Source: Stygiobacter sp. RIFOXYC2_FULL_38_25 (GTDB lineage Bacteria; Bacteroidota; Ignavibacteria; Ignavibacteriales; Melioribacteraceae). Taken from it: a DNA stretch of 64,000 bases. The notes beneath the pieces were generated by a model, which saw only the letters and a list, made by a program, of their open reading frames with translations, was not told where the DNA came from and searched no databases. Numbering within the stretch: position 1 is the first letter of the stretch; the number at the start of each line of letters is the position of its first letter. The position numbers and the translations under genes were made by a program. The stretch lies in NCBI GenBank assembly GCA_001803165.1, contig MHAZ01000017.1, positions 372,001-436,000 on the forward strand, written 5' to 3'. Positions 54,785-64,000 of this stretch are shown here, piece by piece.

Positions 54785-56494
54785 ATGCCTTACATAAAAC
54801 CCAAATTGTTAACCACATTAAAAAATTACGATAGAAAACAATTCTTTGCAGATGCTACAGCAGGAGTAATAGTAGGTATTGTTGCATTACCTTTAGCAAT
54901 TGCGTTTGGTATAGCTAGCGGAGTCACACCGGAAAAAGGAATAATCACCGCGATAATAGCCGGATTTATAATCTCAGCTTTCGGCGGCAGTAGAGTTCAA
55001 ATTGGCGGACCTACAGGAGCTTTCATAATTATTGTTTATGGGATTATACAAAATTATGGAACAACCGGACTGGCAATTGCCACTATAATGGCGGGCGTAA
55101 TCTTAGTAATAATGGGATTGGTAAAATTCGGCTCGTTAATAAAATTTATTCCTTATCCGGTTGTAGTCGGATTTACCAGCGGCATAGCTCTTCTCATATT
55201 TTCAACTCAGATAAAGGATTTCTTCGGTTTGCAAATGGAAAAAGTGCCGTCGGAGTTCCATGAAAAATGGCTGGCTTATTTTGAATCTTTTTCCACGATG
55301 AATTTCAATGTGGTTGGTATTGCATTGTTAGCTATGTTAATCATGATTTTCTGGCCAAAAATTACACACAAGATTCCCGGTTCCTTAATTGCAATTATTG
55401 TAACCACGCTTATCGTAATGATTTTCAAATTACCGGTTGATACAATCGGCAGTAAATTTGGAGAGATACCATCCAATCTTCCTGCACCAAGTTCTTTTGA
55501 AATTAACATTGGAATTATAAAAAACTTAATTGGTCCGGCTACTGTTATAGCATTGCTTGCAGCAATTGAATCGCTTTTATCCGCAGTTGTTGCAGATGGT
55601 ATGATAGGCGGAAAGCACAGAAGTAATATGGAATTGATAGCTCAAGGAATGGCAAATATTGTTGTTCCTATATTCGGAGGGATACCGGCTACCGGAGCTA
55701 TTGCCAGAACAGCTACTAATATTAAAAACGGAGGAAGAACACCCGTCGCAGGAATTATTCATGCTATAACACTTCTTCTTATCATGCTATTTTTTGGAAG
55801 CTATGCCAAACTAATACCTATGGCAACACTTGCTGCAATTCTTGTTATCGTTGCCTATAACATGAGTGAGTGGCATTCCTTTAAATCGCTATTGAAAAGT
55901 CCAAAGAGCGATGTAGTAGTATTGTTAACTACATTCATTTTAACAGTAATATTTGATTTGACCATTGCAATTGAAATAGGAATGGTTCTTGCAGTTCTAC
56001 TATTTATGAAACGTATGGCTGAAGTTTCCAATGTTAGTGTTATAACCAGAGAACTTGAAGATGAAGAAGAAAAGCCGGATTCCAATGCGATTGACAAAAA
56101 GCAAATACCGGAAGGCGTTGAAGTGTTTGAAATAAACGGACCTTTCTTCTTTGGTGCAGCGAAAAAATTCAAAGATGAAATGCTGCAAGTTGAAGAACCC
56201 CCAAAAGTTAGGATTATTAGGATGCGTAACGTTCCTGCTGTAGATGCAACCGGACTGCAGACGCTAAGAGATTTTTATCATGATGCCAAAAAACAAAAAA
56301 CTCATATGATTCTTTCCGGTGTACACACGCAGCCATTGTACGCAATGACTCAAGCGGGGCTGTTTGATTTATATGGTGAGGAAAACATTTTCGGCAACAT
56401 AGATGATGCACTTGATCATGCGAGAGAATTACTAGGGCTGCCTAAACTCGGACGACCAAAAGAATTTGTTCCAACAGTTAAAAGAGAGATGTGA
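54785..56494 (+). CDS. SulP-family anion transporter with STAS domain
   Basis: Inner-membrane transporter of the SLC26/SulP family, which carries sulfate, bicarbonate or other anions. 569 residues. The N-terminal '[27 protein letters not shown]' is the family signature, followed by '[26 protein letters not shown]' and 10 or more further helices up to about residue 415. The C-terminal STAS domain (about 440-555) contains '[16 protein letters not shown]' and '[15 protein letters not shown]', the D-x-T/S-G phosphorylation-type loop. Two genes downstream lies the Ehr-like complex. Bicarbonate or another anion is a reasonable guess from that context, but the substrate cannot be read from the sequence. 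Confidence 0.9.
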   Translation: MPYIKPKLLTTLKNYDRKQFFADATAGVIVGIVALPLAIAFGIASGVTPEKGIITAIIAGFIISAFGGSRVQIGGPTGAFIIIVYGIIQNYGTTGLAIATIMAGVILVIMGLVKFGSLIKFIPYPVVVGFTSGIALLIFSTQIKDFFGLQMEKVPSEFHEKWLAYFESFSTMNFNVVGIALLAMLIMIFWPKITHKIPGSLIAIIVTTLIVMIFKLPVDTIGSKFGEIPSNLPAPSSFEINIGIIKNLIGPATVIALLAAIESLLSAVVADGMIGGKHRSNMELIAQGMANIVVPIFGGIPATGAIARTATNIKNGGRTPVAGIIHAITLLLIMLFFGSYAKLIPMATLAAILVIVAYNMSEWHSFKSLLKSPKSDVVVLLTTFILTVIFDLTIAIEIGMVLAVLLFMKRMAEVSNVSVITRELEDEEEKPDSNAIDKKQIPEGVEVFEINGPFFFGAAKKFKDEMLQVEEPPKVRIIRMRNVPAVDATGLQTLRDFYHDAKKQKTHMILSGVHTQPLYAMTQAGLFDLYGEENIFGNIDDALDHARELLGLPKLGRPKEFVPTVKREM

Positions 56495-56532
56495 GAAATA
56501 GATTATATTAGAATTACACAAAGAGAAAATAA

Positions 56533-57207
56533 ATGGATTTGAACGTAAAAGATATTTCTCATTTACTAATGATGCCCGAGAAGGAAGTTCAACAGTTATT
56601 AAAGAAGAAAGAAATACCTTTTCAGCTGTTACACGATAAAATTGTTTTTAATAAGCAGCAGATCATAGAATGGGCGCTTGGGCGGAATCTTTCAATAAAT
56701 GTATCAGGGCATAAAAAATTAAGTGAATATCATATTGATACTGTCGGTACTCTGCTCGATAAAGATTCCTTTCACTATAGTTGTGAACTAGCTGAATCTT
56801 CATATATCGCACAGATGATTTCGCAAATTAGATTTGAAAAAAACGTTGACAGCGAAATTATTGTTCAGCTTTTGAAAAGCAGAGAATCAATGATGAGCAC
56901 AGCTATTGGAAACGGAATCAGTTTGCCTCATCCGCGCGTACCGCTAATGGTTGGTAGAAACAAACCGCTGATTAATTTTTTCTTTCCGATCAAACAGCTT
57001 GACTTAAAATCTATTGACGGAAAGCCGGTTCATACAATTATTCTTCTTATATCTCAAACAATTAAACAACACTTGAGTTTAATAGCTCACTTAAGTTTTT
57101 TGCTTTCGAATCAAGCATTTAGGTTCGCATTGGAAAACCGGTTGGATAGCAGAGAGATATTGGATATTATCAAAAAGATTGAGGAGACAAGAGATAAAGC
57201 TAAATGA
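56533..57207 (+). CDS. HTH-domain protein fused to PTS EIIA (nitrogen/fructose-type) domain
   Basis: 224 residues. The N-terminus (1-55) is a MerR/excisionase-like helix-turn-helix ('DISHLLMMPEKEVQQLLKKKEIPFQLLHDKIVF'). The C-terminal domain (about 70-215) is PTS_EIIA_2. The phosphorylatable His is His133 in 'TAIGNGISLPHPRVPL', the standard 'G.giA.PH' site, here intact. Such proteins sense PTS phosphorylation state and regulate transport or respiratory complexes. There are no sugar PTS components nearby. The gene sits between SulP and the hyf-like genes and overlaps the next by 4 bases, so it is probably a regulator of this operon. Confidence 0.8.
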   Translation: MDLNVKDISHLLMMPEKEVQQLLKKKEIPFQLLHDKIVFNKQQIIEWALGRNLSINVSGHKKLSEYHIDTVGTLLDKDSFHYSCELAESSYIAQMISQIRFEKNVDSEIIVQLLKSRESMMSTAIGNGISLPHPRVPLMVGRNKPLINFFFPIKQLDLKSIDGKPVHTIILLISQTIKQHLSLIAHLSFLLSNQAFRFALENRLDSREILDIIKKIEETRDKAK

Positions 57208-59183
57208 AAGAGCTATCCGATACCGGTAATGTTTTATTGATTGCTGCTTTTGCTATTCAATTGCTCTCAATTGTTTTCCTTTCATTTAAGAATGAGCGGA
57301 AAGCACTCTTTACATCAAACATAACCATGCTTGTTGGGCTAACACTCGGATTAATATCAACTTTATCTTCAACATTATTTTCTTCTGCTGAAATAACATC
57401 GGTGAGTATTTTTTCCGGCTTAATTCGTCTTGATGGACTGAGCCTTTACTTTTTATTTGTCATTCAGCTTGTAGCAATACCAACTACAATTTACTCTATC
57501 TCTTATCTGCGGCATTACGTTGAACAGAAAAGATCTGTTAAAAGCTTTATTACATTTTACATTATACTTTTAATCTCAACTCAGTTTATAGTAATTGCTA
57601 ACCAGGCTATTTTGTTTTTAGTAAGCTGGGAGGTAATGAGTATCTCCGCCTATTTCGCAATTGTTTATGAAAAAGAAAGTGAAGAAGTCCAAACGGGAAG
57701 TTTTTATTATTTCGCTGCATCGCATGTATTAATATTTATTTTATATATAATCTTTTTTTTGTTTCATCATGAAACCGGCAGCTGGTTTTTTAGTGATTAC
57801 CATCTTTCGTTTTCTTCCGGGTTGATGGTTCCGGTAATTTTCATATTATCAATTATTGGCTTTGGAATTAAAGCGGGATTTATGCCATTCCATTTTTGGC
57901 TTCCTCAGGCTCATCCAATTGCGCCAACTGTTCTTAGCGCATTTCTTTCCGGTGTCCTCCTTAAAACCGGTATTTATGGAATTCTTAGAATATATCAATT
58001 TATTAAACCGATGCCGGAATGGTGCGGATGGTTTGTGCTCGTTATAAGTGTAATCAGTGCTATCCTTGGTGTTTGGTATGCGCTGGCACAACACGATATT
58101 AAACGGTTGCTGGCATATCATTCTGTTGAGAATATTGGAATAATCGGCATAGGAATTGGAATTGGATTTATCGGCTCTGCAAATAATTTACCTGCAGTTG
58201 AAGTATTGGGATTTGGCGGTGCGCTTCTGCACACTTTAAATCATGCGATATTTAAAAGCCTTTTGTTTATTGGAAGCGGTGTAGTATATCAAAATCTTGG
58301 AACAAGAAATATAGAATTGATGGGCGGGCTTGTTCACCCGGCAAAATATATTGCAATTCTATTTTTAATTGGCTCGGTCGCCATCAGCGGTATTCCTCCA
58401 TTCAACGGATTCATTTCAGAGTTCATTATTTACATGGGATTTTTCAAAACAGCAAATGAGTTGAAAAACTACTATCCAATACTAATGTTGATGTTTGTTG
58501 TGGGATTAGCTTTTGTAGGCGGATTAGCAGTAGCCTGTTTTACAAAGGTGAATTCAATTATATTTTTGGGAAGCGAGCGAAGTGAAGTAAAACATTTTCA
58601 TACTTCGGTTTACGATTACATCTCACTTGGAATTTTAGCTTTACTATGTATTTCAATTGGATTTTATCCTCAACCGTTTGTTGGCGTGGTTAATAAAGTT
58701 ATTGCAAATGGTTTTACCACCGGAGCTTCATCAGCCTTGGTTGATATTGATTGGCTTTACTTTACAATGATATTTTCTTCTATCGCGCTTGGCGTTTTCG
58801 TTTTATATCTGATTAAAATAAAGCTCGAAAAAAAATATGGCAGAAGAAACTCGGCAGCCTGGGGTTGCGGGTATGAAAATCTTACTCCGCGAATGCAATA
58901 TACTGCTTCGTCTTTTGCGGATGAACTAAACACAATTCCCAAAGCGATTTTGGACTATCACAAGAAAGTTGAAGTCTCGGAAAACGCATTTCCGTTGCAA
59001 TCTAAGTTTAAAAGTCATTCCAAGGATTTTGTTGATAGTAAAATTGTTTTGCCGGCTTTCAATGTTTTGAGAGCACTGGTTGCAAAAATAGAATTTTTGA
59101 GCCAGACGGATATTCGTTATTACATAGGATTTATTTTAATCATCATTGCAATTTATAGTATGATAGCGTTTTTATGGACTTAG
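57204..59183 (+). CDS. hyfB: Proton-channel membrane subunit, HyfB/NuoL-like
   Basis: 659 residues with about 15 hydrophobic helices; antiporter-like subunit of the complex I/Mrp superfamily. Signatures: 'LFLVSWEVMSISAYFAIV', 'KAGFMPFHFWLPQAHPIAPTVLSAFLSGVLLKTGIYGILRI' (seen in parts), with channel Lys and His residues, and 'LLAYHSVENIGIIGIGIGIG'. 'LLHTLNHAIFKSLLFIGSGVV' and 'AISGIPPFNGFISEFIIY' complete it. It matches HyfB/HycC, the group-4 membrane subunit, rather than NuoL. It overlaps the EIIA-like gene before it and the HyfC-like gene after it, so it is co-translated. It presumably conducts H+ or Na+ when the complex turns over. Confidence 0.88.
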   Translation: MKELSDTGNVLLIAAFAIQLLSIVFLSFKNERKALFTSNITMLVGLTLGLISTLSSTLFSSAEITSVSIFSGLIRLDGLSLYFLFVIQLVAIPTTIYSISYLRHYVEQKRSVKSFITFYIILLISTQFIVIANQAILFLVSWEVMSISAYFAIVYEKESEEVQTGSFYYFAASHVLIFILYIIFFLFHHETGSWFFSDYHLSFSSGLMVPVIFILSIIGFGIKAGFMPFHFWLPQAHPIAPTVLSAFLSGVLLKTGIYGILRIYQFIKPMPEWCGWFVLVISVISAILGVWYALAQHDIKRLLAYHSVENIGIIGIGIGIGFIGSANNLPAVEVLGFGGALLHTLNHAIFKSLLFIGSGVVYQNLGTRNIELMGGLVHPAKYIAILFLIGSVAISGIPPFNGFISEFIIYMGFFKTANELKNYYPILMLMFVVGLAFVGGLAVACFTKVNSIIFLGSERSEVKHFHTSVYDYISLGILALLCISIGFYPQPFVGVVNKVIANGFTTGASSALVDIDWLYFTMIFSSIALGVFVLYLIKIKLEKKYGRRNSAAWGCGYENLTPRMQYTASSFADELNTIPKAILDYHKKVEVSENAFPLQSKFKSHSKDFVDSKIVLPAFNVLRALVAKIEFLSQTDIRYYIGFILIIIAIYSMIAFLWT

Positions 59184-60097
59184 AGATTTTACAAGGAATT
59201 ATTTCGATAATAATAATCTTGGGCGTGGCGCCATTGTTTGCCGGAATGGTTAACAAACAAAAAGCCGTTTTAACCGGACGGGTCGGCGCGCCAATACTAC
59301 AGCCCTATTATGAATTGCAACGGCTCATCAAAAAAGAGACTATCAATGCATCCGGCTCTTCTTTTATAAGCCGTATTTCCCCATTAATAAATCTGGTTAC
59401 TTTAATAATTGCAGCGGCAATGCTGCCGGTTGGATTTTGGAAACCGCTTATTAGTTTTGATGGCGATATAATTTTGTTTGCGTACATTTTAGGGCTTGTT
59501 AGATTTTTTCAAATATTGGCAGCAATGGATATTGGAAGTTCGTTCGAAGGAATGGGAGCTGCACGTGAAGCAACATTTGCATTATTTGCCGAGCCGATAT
59601 TCTTTTTTACAATTGGAAGCATTTCATTCATCAGCGGATTTACTTCGCTTTATGATATTTATCATTCAATCCAGCTTACTAATATTTCTTACGAAGTTTT
59701 CATAATTATATGTTCTATCTCGGTCTTTATGCTTGCTGTAACTGAATGCTCAAGAATGCCGGTGGACGATCCCAACACTCATCTTGAACTCACAATGATT
59801 CATGAAGTCATGATCCTGGACAATTCCGGGATTGATTTGTTTCTGTATCAATATTCCAGTTATGTAAAACTTTTTATCTATGCGATTCTTGAAGTATCTT
59901 TTTTCTATCCGTTCAGTAAGCAGAGCTATTTAATCGGAATAATTATTTTTATCACCGGAGCCATTGCTTTAACATTTCTATTAGGTGTTGTTGAAACAAT
60001 AACTTCGAGATACAGAATGAAAAATATTCCCCAGTATTTACTATTTGCCACCGCAATTGGAATATTGAATTTACTGATCTATACTTTTACCAAATGA
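59174..60097 (+). CDS. hyfC: Membrane subunit, HyfC/NuoH-like
   Basis: 307 residues, about eight helices. Family blocks: 'LTGRVGAPILQPYYELQRLIKKETI' (HyfC/HycD-type N-terminal loop), 'GMGAAREATFALFAEPIFFF' and 'PVDDPNTHLELTMIHEVMILDNSGID'. This last block holds the conserved charged 'E..LD.SG' loop that contacts the quinone/hydrogenase module in complex I relatives. It overlaps hyfB by 10 bases and precedes the HyfE-like gene by 7 bases. Confidence 0.88.
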   Translation: MDLEILQGIISIIIILGVAPLFAGMVNKQKAVLTGRVGAPILQPYYELQRLIKKETINASGSSFISRISPLINLVTLIIAAAMLPVGFWKPLISFDGDIILFAYILGLVRFFQILAAMDIGSSFEGMGAAREATFALFAEPIFFFTIGSISFISGFTSLYDIYHSIQLTNISYEVFIIICSISVFMLAVTECSRMPVDDPNTHLELTMIHEVMILDNSGIDLFLYQYSSYVKLFIYAILEVSFFYPFSKQSYLIGIIIFITGAIALTFLLGVVETITSRYRMKNIPQYLLFATAIGILNLLIYTFTK

Positions 60098-60104
60098 GCA
60101 GAAT

Positions 60105-60737
60105 ATGGAAAACGTTTTAAGCATACTTTTTTGTTTGTCGTTGTTTTATGTTTCCGTCACATCGCGGGTAAAAGCTTACGTTACTGTTCTTCGTGTGCAA
60201 GGCATTATTCTATCTGTGCTGTTAATGATTCCCTTCATTTATAAATTTTCAATTTTCGGAATAATTCTCCCCGCTACGCTTTTGCTGGTTAAAGTATATC
60301 TTATTCCTCGTTACATTAACAAAGTTATTCTCGATCTTGATATTAAAAGAAGAATTGAGCCAACTATACAGCAAATGGTTTTTTTACCGATAGTTATTGC
60401 CACAATGGTTATTATTTTTTTAGCGTCGAGCATCCTTTCAAAAAGTACAGAATTAGACGTTATACCGTTTGCATCTGGCTTTTCTGCTATAGTTATCGGC
60501 ATATATATAATTATGTCCCGGAAAAAACTCATTGTCCATGTTTGCGGATTTTTAATCATGGAAAATGGAATATTCTTATTTGGAACGGCTGTTGCTTCGG
60601 AACTCCCAATGATGATTGAGTTAGGAACGCTGCTTGATATTTTTGTCGTAGTATTCTTAATGGGTATAGCTTTAAATAAAATAAGCAGCACTTTTGAAGG
60701 ATTTGAAGTAACACATCTGGGGAGGTTAAAGGACTAA
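60105..60737 (+). CDS. hyfE: Membrane subunit, HyfE-like
   Basis: 210 residues with about seven helices and a NuoK-like C-terminal half ('SGFSAIVIGIYIIMSRKKLIVHVCGFLIMENGIFLFGTAV', seen in parts). 'MENGIFLFG' and 'ELGTLLDIFVVVFLMGIALNKI' are typical of HyfE and match its position in hyf-type clusters. It shares its final base region with the next start (60737). Identification rests on this motif and gene order. Confidence 0.82.
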   Translation: MENVLSILFCLSLFYVSVTSRVKAYVTVLRVQGIILSVLLMIPFIYKFSIFGIILPATLLLVKVYLIPRYINKVILDLDIKRRIEPTIQQMVFLPIVIATMVIIFLASSILSKSTELDVIPFASGFSAIVIGIYIIMSRKKLIVHVCGFLIMENGIFLFGTAVASELPMMIELGTLLDIFVVVFLMGIALNKISSTFEGFEVTHLGRLKD

Positions 60738-62191
60738 TGTTCGAATTCTCAATTTTTATTTTACTTCCATTAGTAACTGCCGGTTTTTGTTATTTCATTA
60801 AAGATTTACGGCCACAATATGGCGCTTCCATAATTGTTGCTTTGTTACATCTTGGTTTATCGTTACTGGTTTTTCTTGGAATTCATCATGCACAATTGCC
60901 GACATTTTTTAGCGTTGATTCATCCAGCAAGTTATTCCTTCCAATTCTTTCGAACGTTTATTTCTGGGTTGTACTTGTTTCATACTCATATTTAAGGAGA
61001 CCGATAACACCCAAAGCCGAAGAAGGGAAAAAATATTATTTCGCACTTGTTAATTTTTATTTAGCGGCAAATTCCGCCGCAATGTTAAGCAGTCATTTTG
61101 GAATGTATTGGGTTGCCTCAGAAGCTACAACACTTAGTGTAGCTCCGCTGATTTATTTTTACCGTAGCGAAGAATCGCTTGAAGCAATGTGGAAATATTT
61201 GTTTTTAGTTTCCGTCGGAATTGCCTTTGCATTTATTGGAATACTATTACTAACGCTTTCCGCTAAAGGAACCGTGCTGGAAGGGCAGCAATTATTTTTC
61301 CGGGACTTTATACGTAATGCCACTAAGCTAAATCCAATATGGTTGAAGGCGAGTTTCATTTTTATTTTTGTTGGGTTAAGTACAAAAATTGGTATAGCAC
61401 CAATGCATTCCGGCGATATTGACGCAACCAGTAATGCGCCAAGTCCAATCGCGGCATTGATGTCCGGCTCTCTTCGTCTAACTGCTTTTCTTGGTGTTAT
61501 GAGAATTTTCCAGATTATTCACCCAACTTCTTCTTATGAATTTGCTCGAACCCTCATCATCATTGGGGCGATTCTATCACTATTTGTAGCATTTGTGTTT
61601 ATGTTCAAAGTAAATAATTATAAACGAATGCTCGCTTATTCTAGCGTTGAGCATTTGGGACTCATTTCATTGGGGCTGGGAGTTGGCGGGTTGGCGTTTG
61701 TTGGTGCAATGTATCACGCAGTTTATAACTCGATTGCCAAAGTAGTTTTATTCATGATGGCAGGAAATATTCACGGGCATTATAAATCCCGTGAAGTAGA
61801 AAAAGTTAGATCGGCGTTAAATATCTTGCCTAAAACCGGATGGCTTTTCCTAATTGCATATTTAGCAATCTCCGGCATTCCTCCATTTGGAATTTTCTTT
61901 AGTGAAATAAAAATCTTCGAGGGAATTCTTTTTTCCGACAGACCCTACCTACTCGGATTAGTAATGTTCTTCATGCTTTTCATATTTATAAATATGGGCA
62001 AGATTATTTTCACTATGCTTTATCAAAAAAGTGAATTAGAACCGCAAACCATAAATGAGGAAAAATTTGAGTTGAACCACCTTGTAGTTATTATTTTGTT
62101 GGTCATGGTAACTATCATCGCTGTGTCATCGCCGGAAATTTTGTACCGGAATATCATGAACATAGCTAAAGACTATGGTATGAGCTTATGA
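60737..62191 (+). CDS. hyfF: Proton-channel membrane subunit, HyfF/NuoN-like
   Basis: 484 residues, about 13-14 helices, a second antiporter-like subunit. Signatures: 'YWVASEATTLSVAPLIYFYRSEESLEAMWKYLFL' (seen in parts), with the Glu of helix 5, 'KIGIAPMHSGDIDATSNAPSPIAALMSGSLRLTAFLG' (parts), and 'MLAYSSVEHLGLISLGLGVGG'. 'MYHAVYNSIAKVVLFMMAGNI' and 'AISGIPPFGIFFSEIKIFEG' complete it. The 'W.A.EATTL..APLI..YR' element is characteristic of HyfF. It overlaps the large-subunit gene by 4 bases. Confidence 0.88.
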   Translation: MFEFSIFILLPLVTAGFCYFIKDLRPQYGASIIVALLHLGLSLLVFLGIHHAQLPTFFSVDSSSKLFLPILSNVYFWVVLVSYSYLRRPITPKAEEGKKYYFALVNFYLAANSAAMLSSHFGMYWVASEATTLSVAPLIYFYRSEESLEAMWKYLFLVSVGIAFAFIGILLLTLSAKGTVLEGQQLFFRDFIRNATKLNPIWLKASFIFIFVGLSTKIGIAPMHSGDIDATSNAPSPIAALMSGSLRLTAFLGVMRIFQIIHPTSSYEFARTLIIIGAILSLFVAFVFMFKVNNYKRMLAYSSVEHLGLISLGLGVGGLAFVGAMYHAVYNSIAKVVLFMMAGNIHGHYKSREVEKVRSALNILPKTGWLFLIAYLAISGIPPFGIFFSEIKIFEGILFSDRPYLLGLVMFFMLFIFINMGKIIFTMLYQKSELEPQTINEEKFELNHLVVIILLVMVTIIAVSSPEILYRNIMNIAKDYGMSL

Positions 62192-63666
62192 AATCACTCG
62201 AAGTTCAGAATAACCAGTGCTTCGATAGAGCAGCTATTCAATTTTTAGATAGAGATGATTTTAGGAATTCCGTATCTGAGCTGATGCAAAACAACTGCCG
62301 AATGATAGCGCTTACACCGGTTGATGTAAACAATGGTCGAAAAATTATTGCTGTACTTGCAGATTCCAGTTCTTCCATGATTCACATGGTTGGAGGAGAT
62401 TTTAGAGAAGGAAAACTTGAGTTTGAAAGCTGGGCAAATGATTTCCCTCAAACAAATTATTTTGAATGCGAGCTCTCGGAAAATTACGGTTATGTGCCGC
62501 TCAATCATCCGTGGCTGAGACCGGTTAGAAAGCAGAATGTTATTTTGAAAAACAAGCCATATCAATTTTTTAAGTTAGAGGGAGAAGAAGTTCACGAAGT
62601 TGCCGTAGGTCCAATCCATGCCGGCGTAATTGAACCGGGTCATTTTAGATTTCAATGCCACGGTGAACTTGTTTACAATCTTGAAATTAACTTGGGTTAT
62701 CAGCACCGTGGAGTTGAAGAACTATTACTTAAAGCAAATCAGAATCAACGAATAATATTGTCCGAATCAATTGCCGGGGATACAACAATAGGTCATGTTT
62801 TTGCTCACTGCAACGCAATCGAAAATCTATCTAATACACAACTAAGTTTACGTGCGGAGGTAATCAGAACTATTGCTTCTGAGATAGAAAGAATAGCAAT
62901 GCATCTCTCGGCTCTCGGCGGAATAGCAAATGATGTTGGATTTGCTTTACCGGCTTCTTCATACGGCAGACTTCGCACACTTGCTATTAATAGTTTGGCT
63001 GCAATTTGCGGCTCAAGATTCGGCAGGGGACTCTTTGTTTACGGCGGCGTACGTTTCGATCTGAACGAAACAATAATTAACACAGTAGTAGAAAATCTCA
63101 AAATTATAAATGATGATGTTCGGGAGATTAACAAGTATTTGTTCTCTTCAGTTGGGGCTTTATCAAGATTTGAGGAAACCGGAATTGTTAATACGAATCT
63201 TGCGAAAAGTATCGGATTGGTTGGTCTAGCTGCGCGTGCTTCCGGTATTGAAGAAGATACTCGTATTAATTTCCCTTATGGTGCTTATCGTTACAATCCA
63301 ATTTCGATGATAACATTAGCAACAGGAGATGTTTTTGCTCGCGCCCGTATGCGTGCAATTGAAATTGAAGAAACGATCCGTTTTGTTTTTGATCAAATAG
63401 AAAATATTCCTCAAGGTGAAATAAAATCCGAGCACGGGAGAATGGCGGCTAATTCCGGAGTTGTATCAATTGTTGAAGGATGCCGCGGCGAAATTGTTCA
63501 CATTGTATTTACTGATGAAGCTAGAGTTTTATCTAACTATAAAATAAAAGATCCTTCGTTTAATAATTGGTACGGGCTTAGTTTGGCTTTGCGAGAAACA
63601 GCAATTTCAGATTTCCCGCTCTGCAACAAAAGTTTTGATTTATCGTATGCCGGACATGATTTATAA
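62188..63666 (+). CDS. hyfG: Large-subunit homologue (HyfG/NuoCD-like) lacking the NiFe cysteine ligands
   Basis: 492 residues. The N-terminal part (1-~115) is NuoC-like, ending 'PLNHPWLRPVRKQ'. The rest is the NuoD/hydrogenase large-subunit fold ('GPIHAGVIEPGHFRFQCHGE', 'LNLGYQHRGVEELL'-like segment, 'RTIASEIERIAMHLSALGGI'). In true group 4 hydrogenases the first ligand motif is CGxC; here the aligned stretch reads 'ESIAGDTTIGH', with Ala196 and Thr199 in place of both cysteines. The C-terminal DPCxxC is replaced by 'DFPLCNKSFDLSYAGHDL' (one Cys, Cys479). A NiFe site therefore cannot form as in hydrogenases, which fits Ehr-type complexes. The catalytic partner reaction is unknown. Confidence 0.86.
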   Translation: MKSLEVQNNQCFDRAAIQFLDRDDFRNSVSELMQNNCRMIALTPVDVNNGRKIIAVLADSSSSMIHMVGGDFREGKLEFESWANDFPQTNYFECELSENYGYVPLNHPWLRPVRKQNVILKNKPYQFFKLEGEEVHEVAVGPIHAGVIEPGHFRFQCHGELVYNLEINLGYQHRGVEELLLKANQNQRIILSESIAGDTTIGHVFAHCNAIENLSNTQLSLRAEVIRTIASEIERIAMHLSALGGIANDVGFALPASSYGRLRTLAINSLAAICGSRFGRGLFVYGGVRFDLNETIINTVVENLKIINDDVREINKYLFSSVGALSRFEETGIVNTNLAKSIGLVGLAARASGIEEDTRINFPYGAYRYNPISMITLATGDVFARARMRAIEIEETIRFVFDQIENIPQGEIKSEHGRMAANSGVVSIVEGCRGEIVHIVFTDEARVLSNYKIKDPSFNNWYGLSLALRETAISDFPLCNKSFDLSYAGHDL

Positions 63667-63695
63667 TTTAATGCACAGTGCAGAATAAAAATTCT

Positions 63696-64000
63696 ATGAA
63701 AGACGCGGTTAAAATAAGAATACTTCAAGGTGATCCGATAGTCCACGATGTTAAGAATGTTGTGCTTCCGGAAAGATACCGAGGGTTACCACTAATCGAA
63801 GATAAATTATGTGCAGACAGTTGTAATAAATGTGCGGTAGTTTGCCCGACAAATGCAATCAAACTAAATCCGGTGAGTATAGATTTGGGTTTGTGTGTGT
63901 TCTGTCCATTATGTGAGGAAACTTGTCCGGAATCTATAATACACTTCTCTCAGAATTATCATACAGCTGTTGATGAAAGAGCCAATTTGAAGATTACTTC
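63696..64000 (+). CDS. Ferredoxin-like/small-subunit protein, HyfI-type (cut by window end)
   Basis: The frame opens at ATG 63696 and runs off the window after about 101 residues. The visible part contains two [4Fe-4S] motifs: 'CADSCNKCAVVCP' (residues ~40-52) and 'CVFCPLCEETCP' (~69-80). In hyf/Ehr clusters a ferredoxin-type N-terminus fused to a NuoB-like small subunit is common at this position. The NuoB-like part would lie beyond 64000, so the fusion is predicted, not seen. The gene begins 29 bases after the large-subunit stop and would carry electrons to it. Confidence 0.78.
   Translation, partial: MKDAVKIRILQGDPIVHDVKNVVLPERYRGLPLIEDKLCADSCNKCAVVCPTNAIKLNPVSIDLGLCVFCPLCEETCPESIIHFSQNYHTAVDERANLKIT

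Noticed and set aside
62188-63666. Annotation as an active group 4 [NiFe] hydrogenase large subunit
   Set aside because: The cysteine ligand motifs CGxC and DPCxxC are absent, so hydrogen chemistry at a NiFe site is not supported.
1-64000. CRISPR arrays, tRNA or rRNA genes
   Set aside because: No regularly spaced direct repeats, cloverleaf-like sequences or rRNA segments were noticed when reading both strands.

Overview
The window looks like chromosomal DNA of an anaerobic or facultative heterotroph of the Bacteroidota/Chlorobiota/Ignavibacteriota group, most probably an Ignavibacteriota (Melioribacter-like) bacterium. Reasons: several secreted proteins end in the 'SQNYPNPFNPxTxISY' type IX secretion (T9SS) sorting domain typical of that lineage; a PorV-like protein and a TonB-dependent receptor with a carboxypeptidase-regulatory domain are present; the DNA is A+T-rich; and start sites often lack strong Shine-Dalgarno sequences. 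The taxonomic call is inference from these signatures.

Layout. 1-2110: the end of the translation operon (tsf, pyrH, frr), with two clear terminators. 2.1-4.1 kb: a hypothetical secreted protein in long noncoding flanks. 4.1-11.9 kb: a bacterial alpha-2-macroglobulin lipoprotein with an intact CxEQ thioester site, followed by penicillin-binding protein 1C. 12.1-12.9 kb: a truncated 7TMR-DISM sensor. 12.9-23.5 kb: a pentose locus. A divergent Nudix-fold regulator (AraR type, degenerate Nudix box) faces xylB-xylA, a UroD-like protein, a Na+/sugar symporter and araB-araD-araA. Two inverted repeats of the form GTGTN-N5-NACAC lie in the divergent promoter region.

23.9-27.0 kb: an accessory island of three same-strand genes (small membrane protein, GmrSD-like DUF262 protein, small lipoprotein). 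Each starts 20-31 bases after a GTTAT core preceded by a GC-rich arm, and one compact palindrome resembles an integron attC site. I read this as a candidate integron cassette array without an integrase (CALIN). It is the most unusual stretch in the window. 27.1-29.2 kb: RecD2-like helicase on the minus strand.

29.7-51.3 kb: an alginate-utilisation locus. A FadR-type GntR regulator is followed by a TonB-dependent receptor, a T9SS-sorted surface protein, a PorV-like protein and a FadL-like barrel. Then come an SDR (candidate DEH reductase), a PL17 oligoalginate lyase, KdgF, a hexuronate-type MFS permease, a SASA-family esterase, two PL6 lyases, a T9SS-sorted beta-helix protein of unknown specificity and a T9SS-sorted G8-like protein. 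No SusD is present. The implied flow is: surface PL6 cleavage, outer-membrane uptake, periplasmic PL17 cleavage to unsaturated monouronate, import, KdgF linearisation to DEH, and SDR reduction to KDG. KDG kinase and aldolase are not in the window.

51.9-54.4 kb: a lipoprotein, an ECF sigma factor and an overlapping membrane protein that looks like an anti-sigma segment fused to a beta-barrel. 54.8-64.0 kb: a SulP anion transporter, an HTH-EIIA protein and a hyfBCEFGI-like operon cut by the window end. Its 'large subunit' lacks the [NiFe] cysteine ligands, so it is better read as an energy-converting-hydrogenase-related (Ehr) complex than as a hydrogenase.
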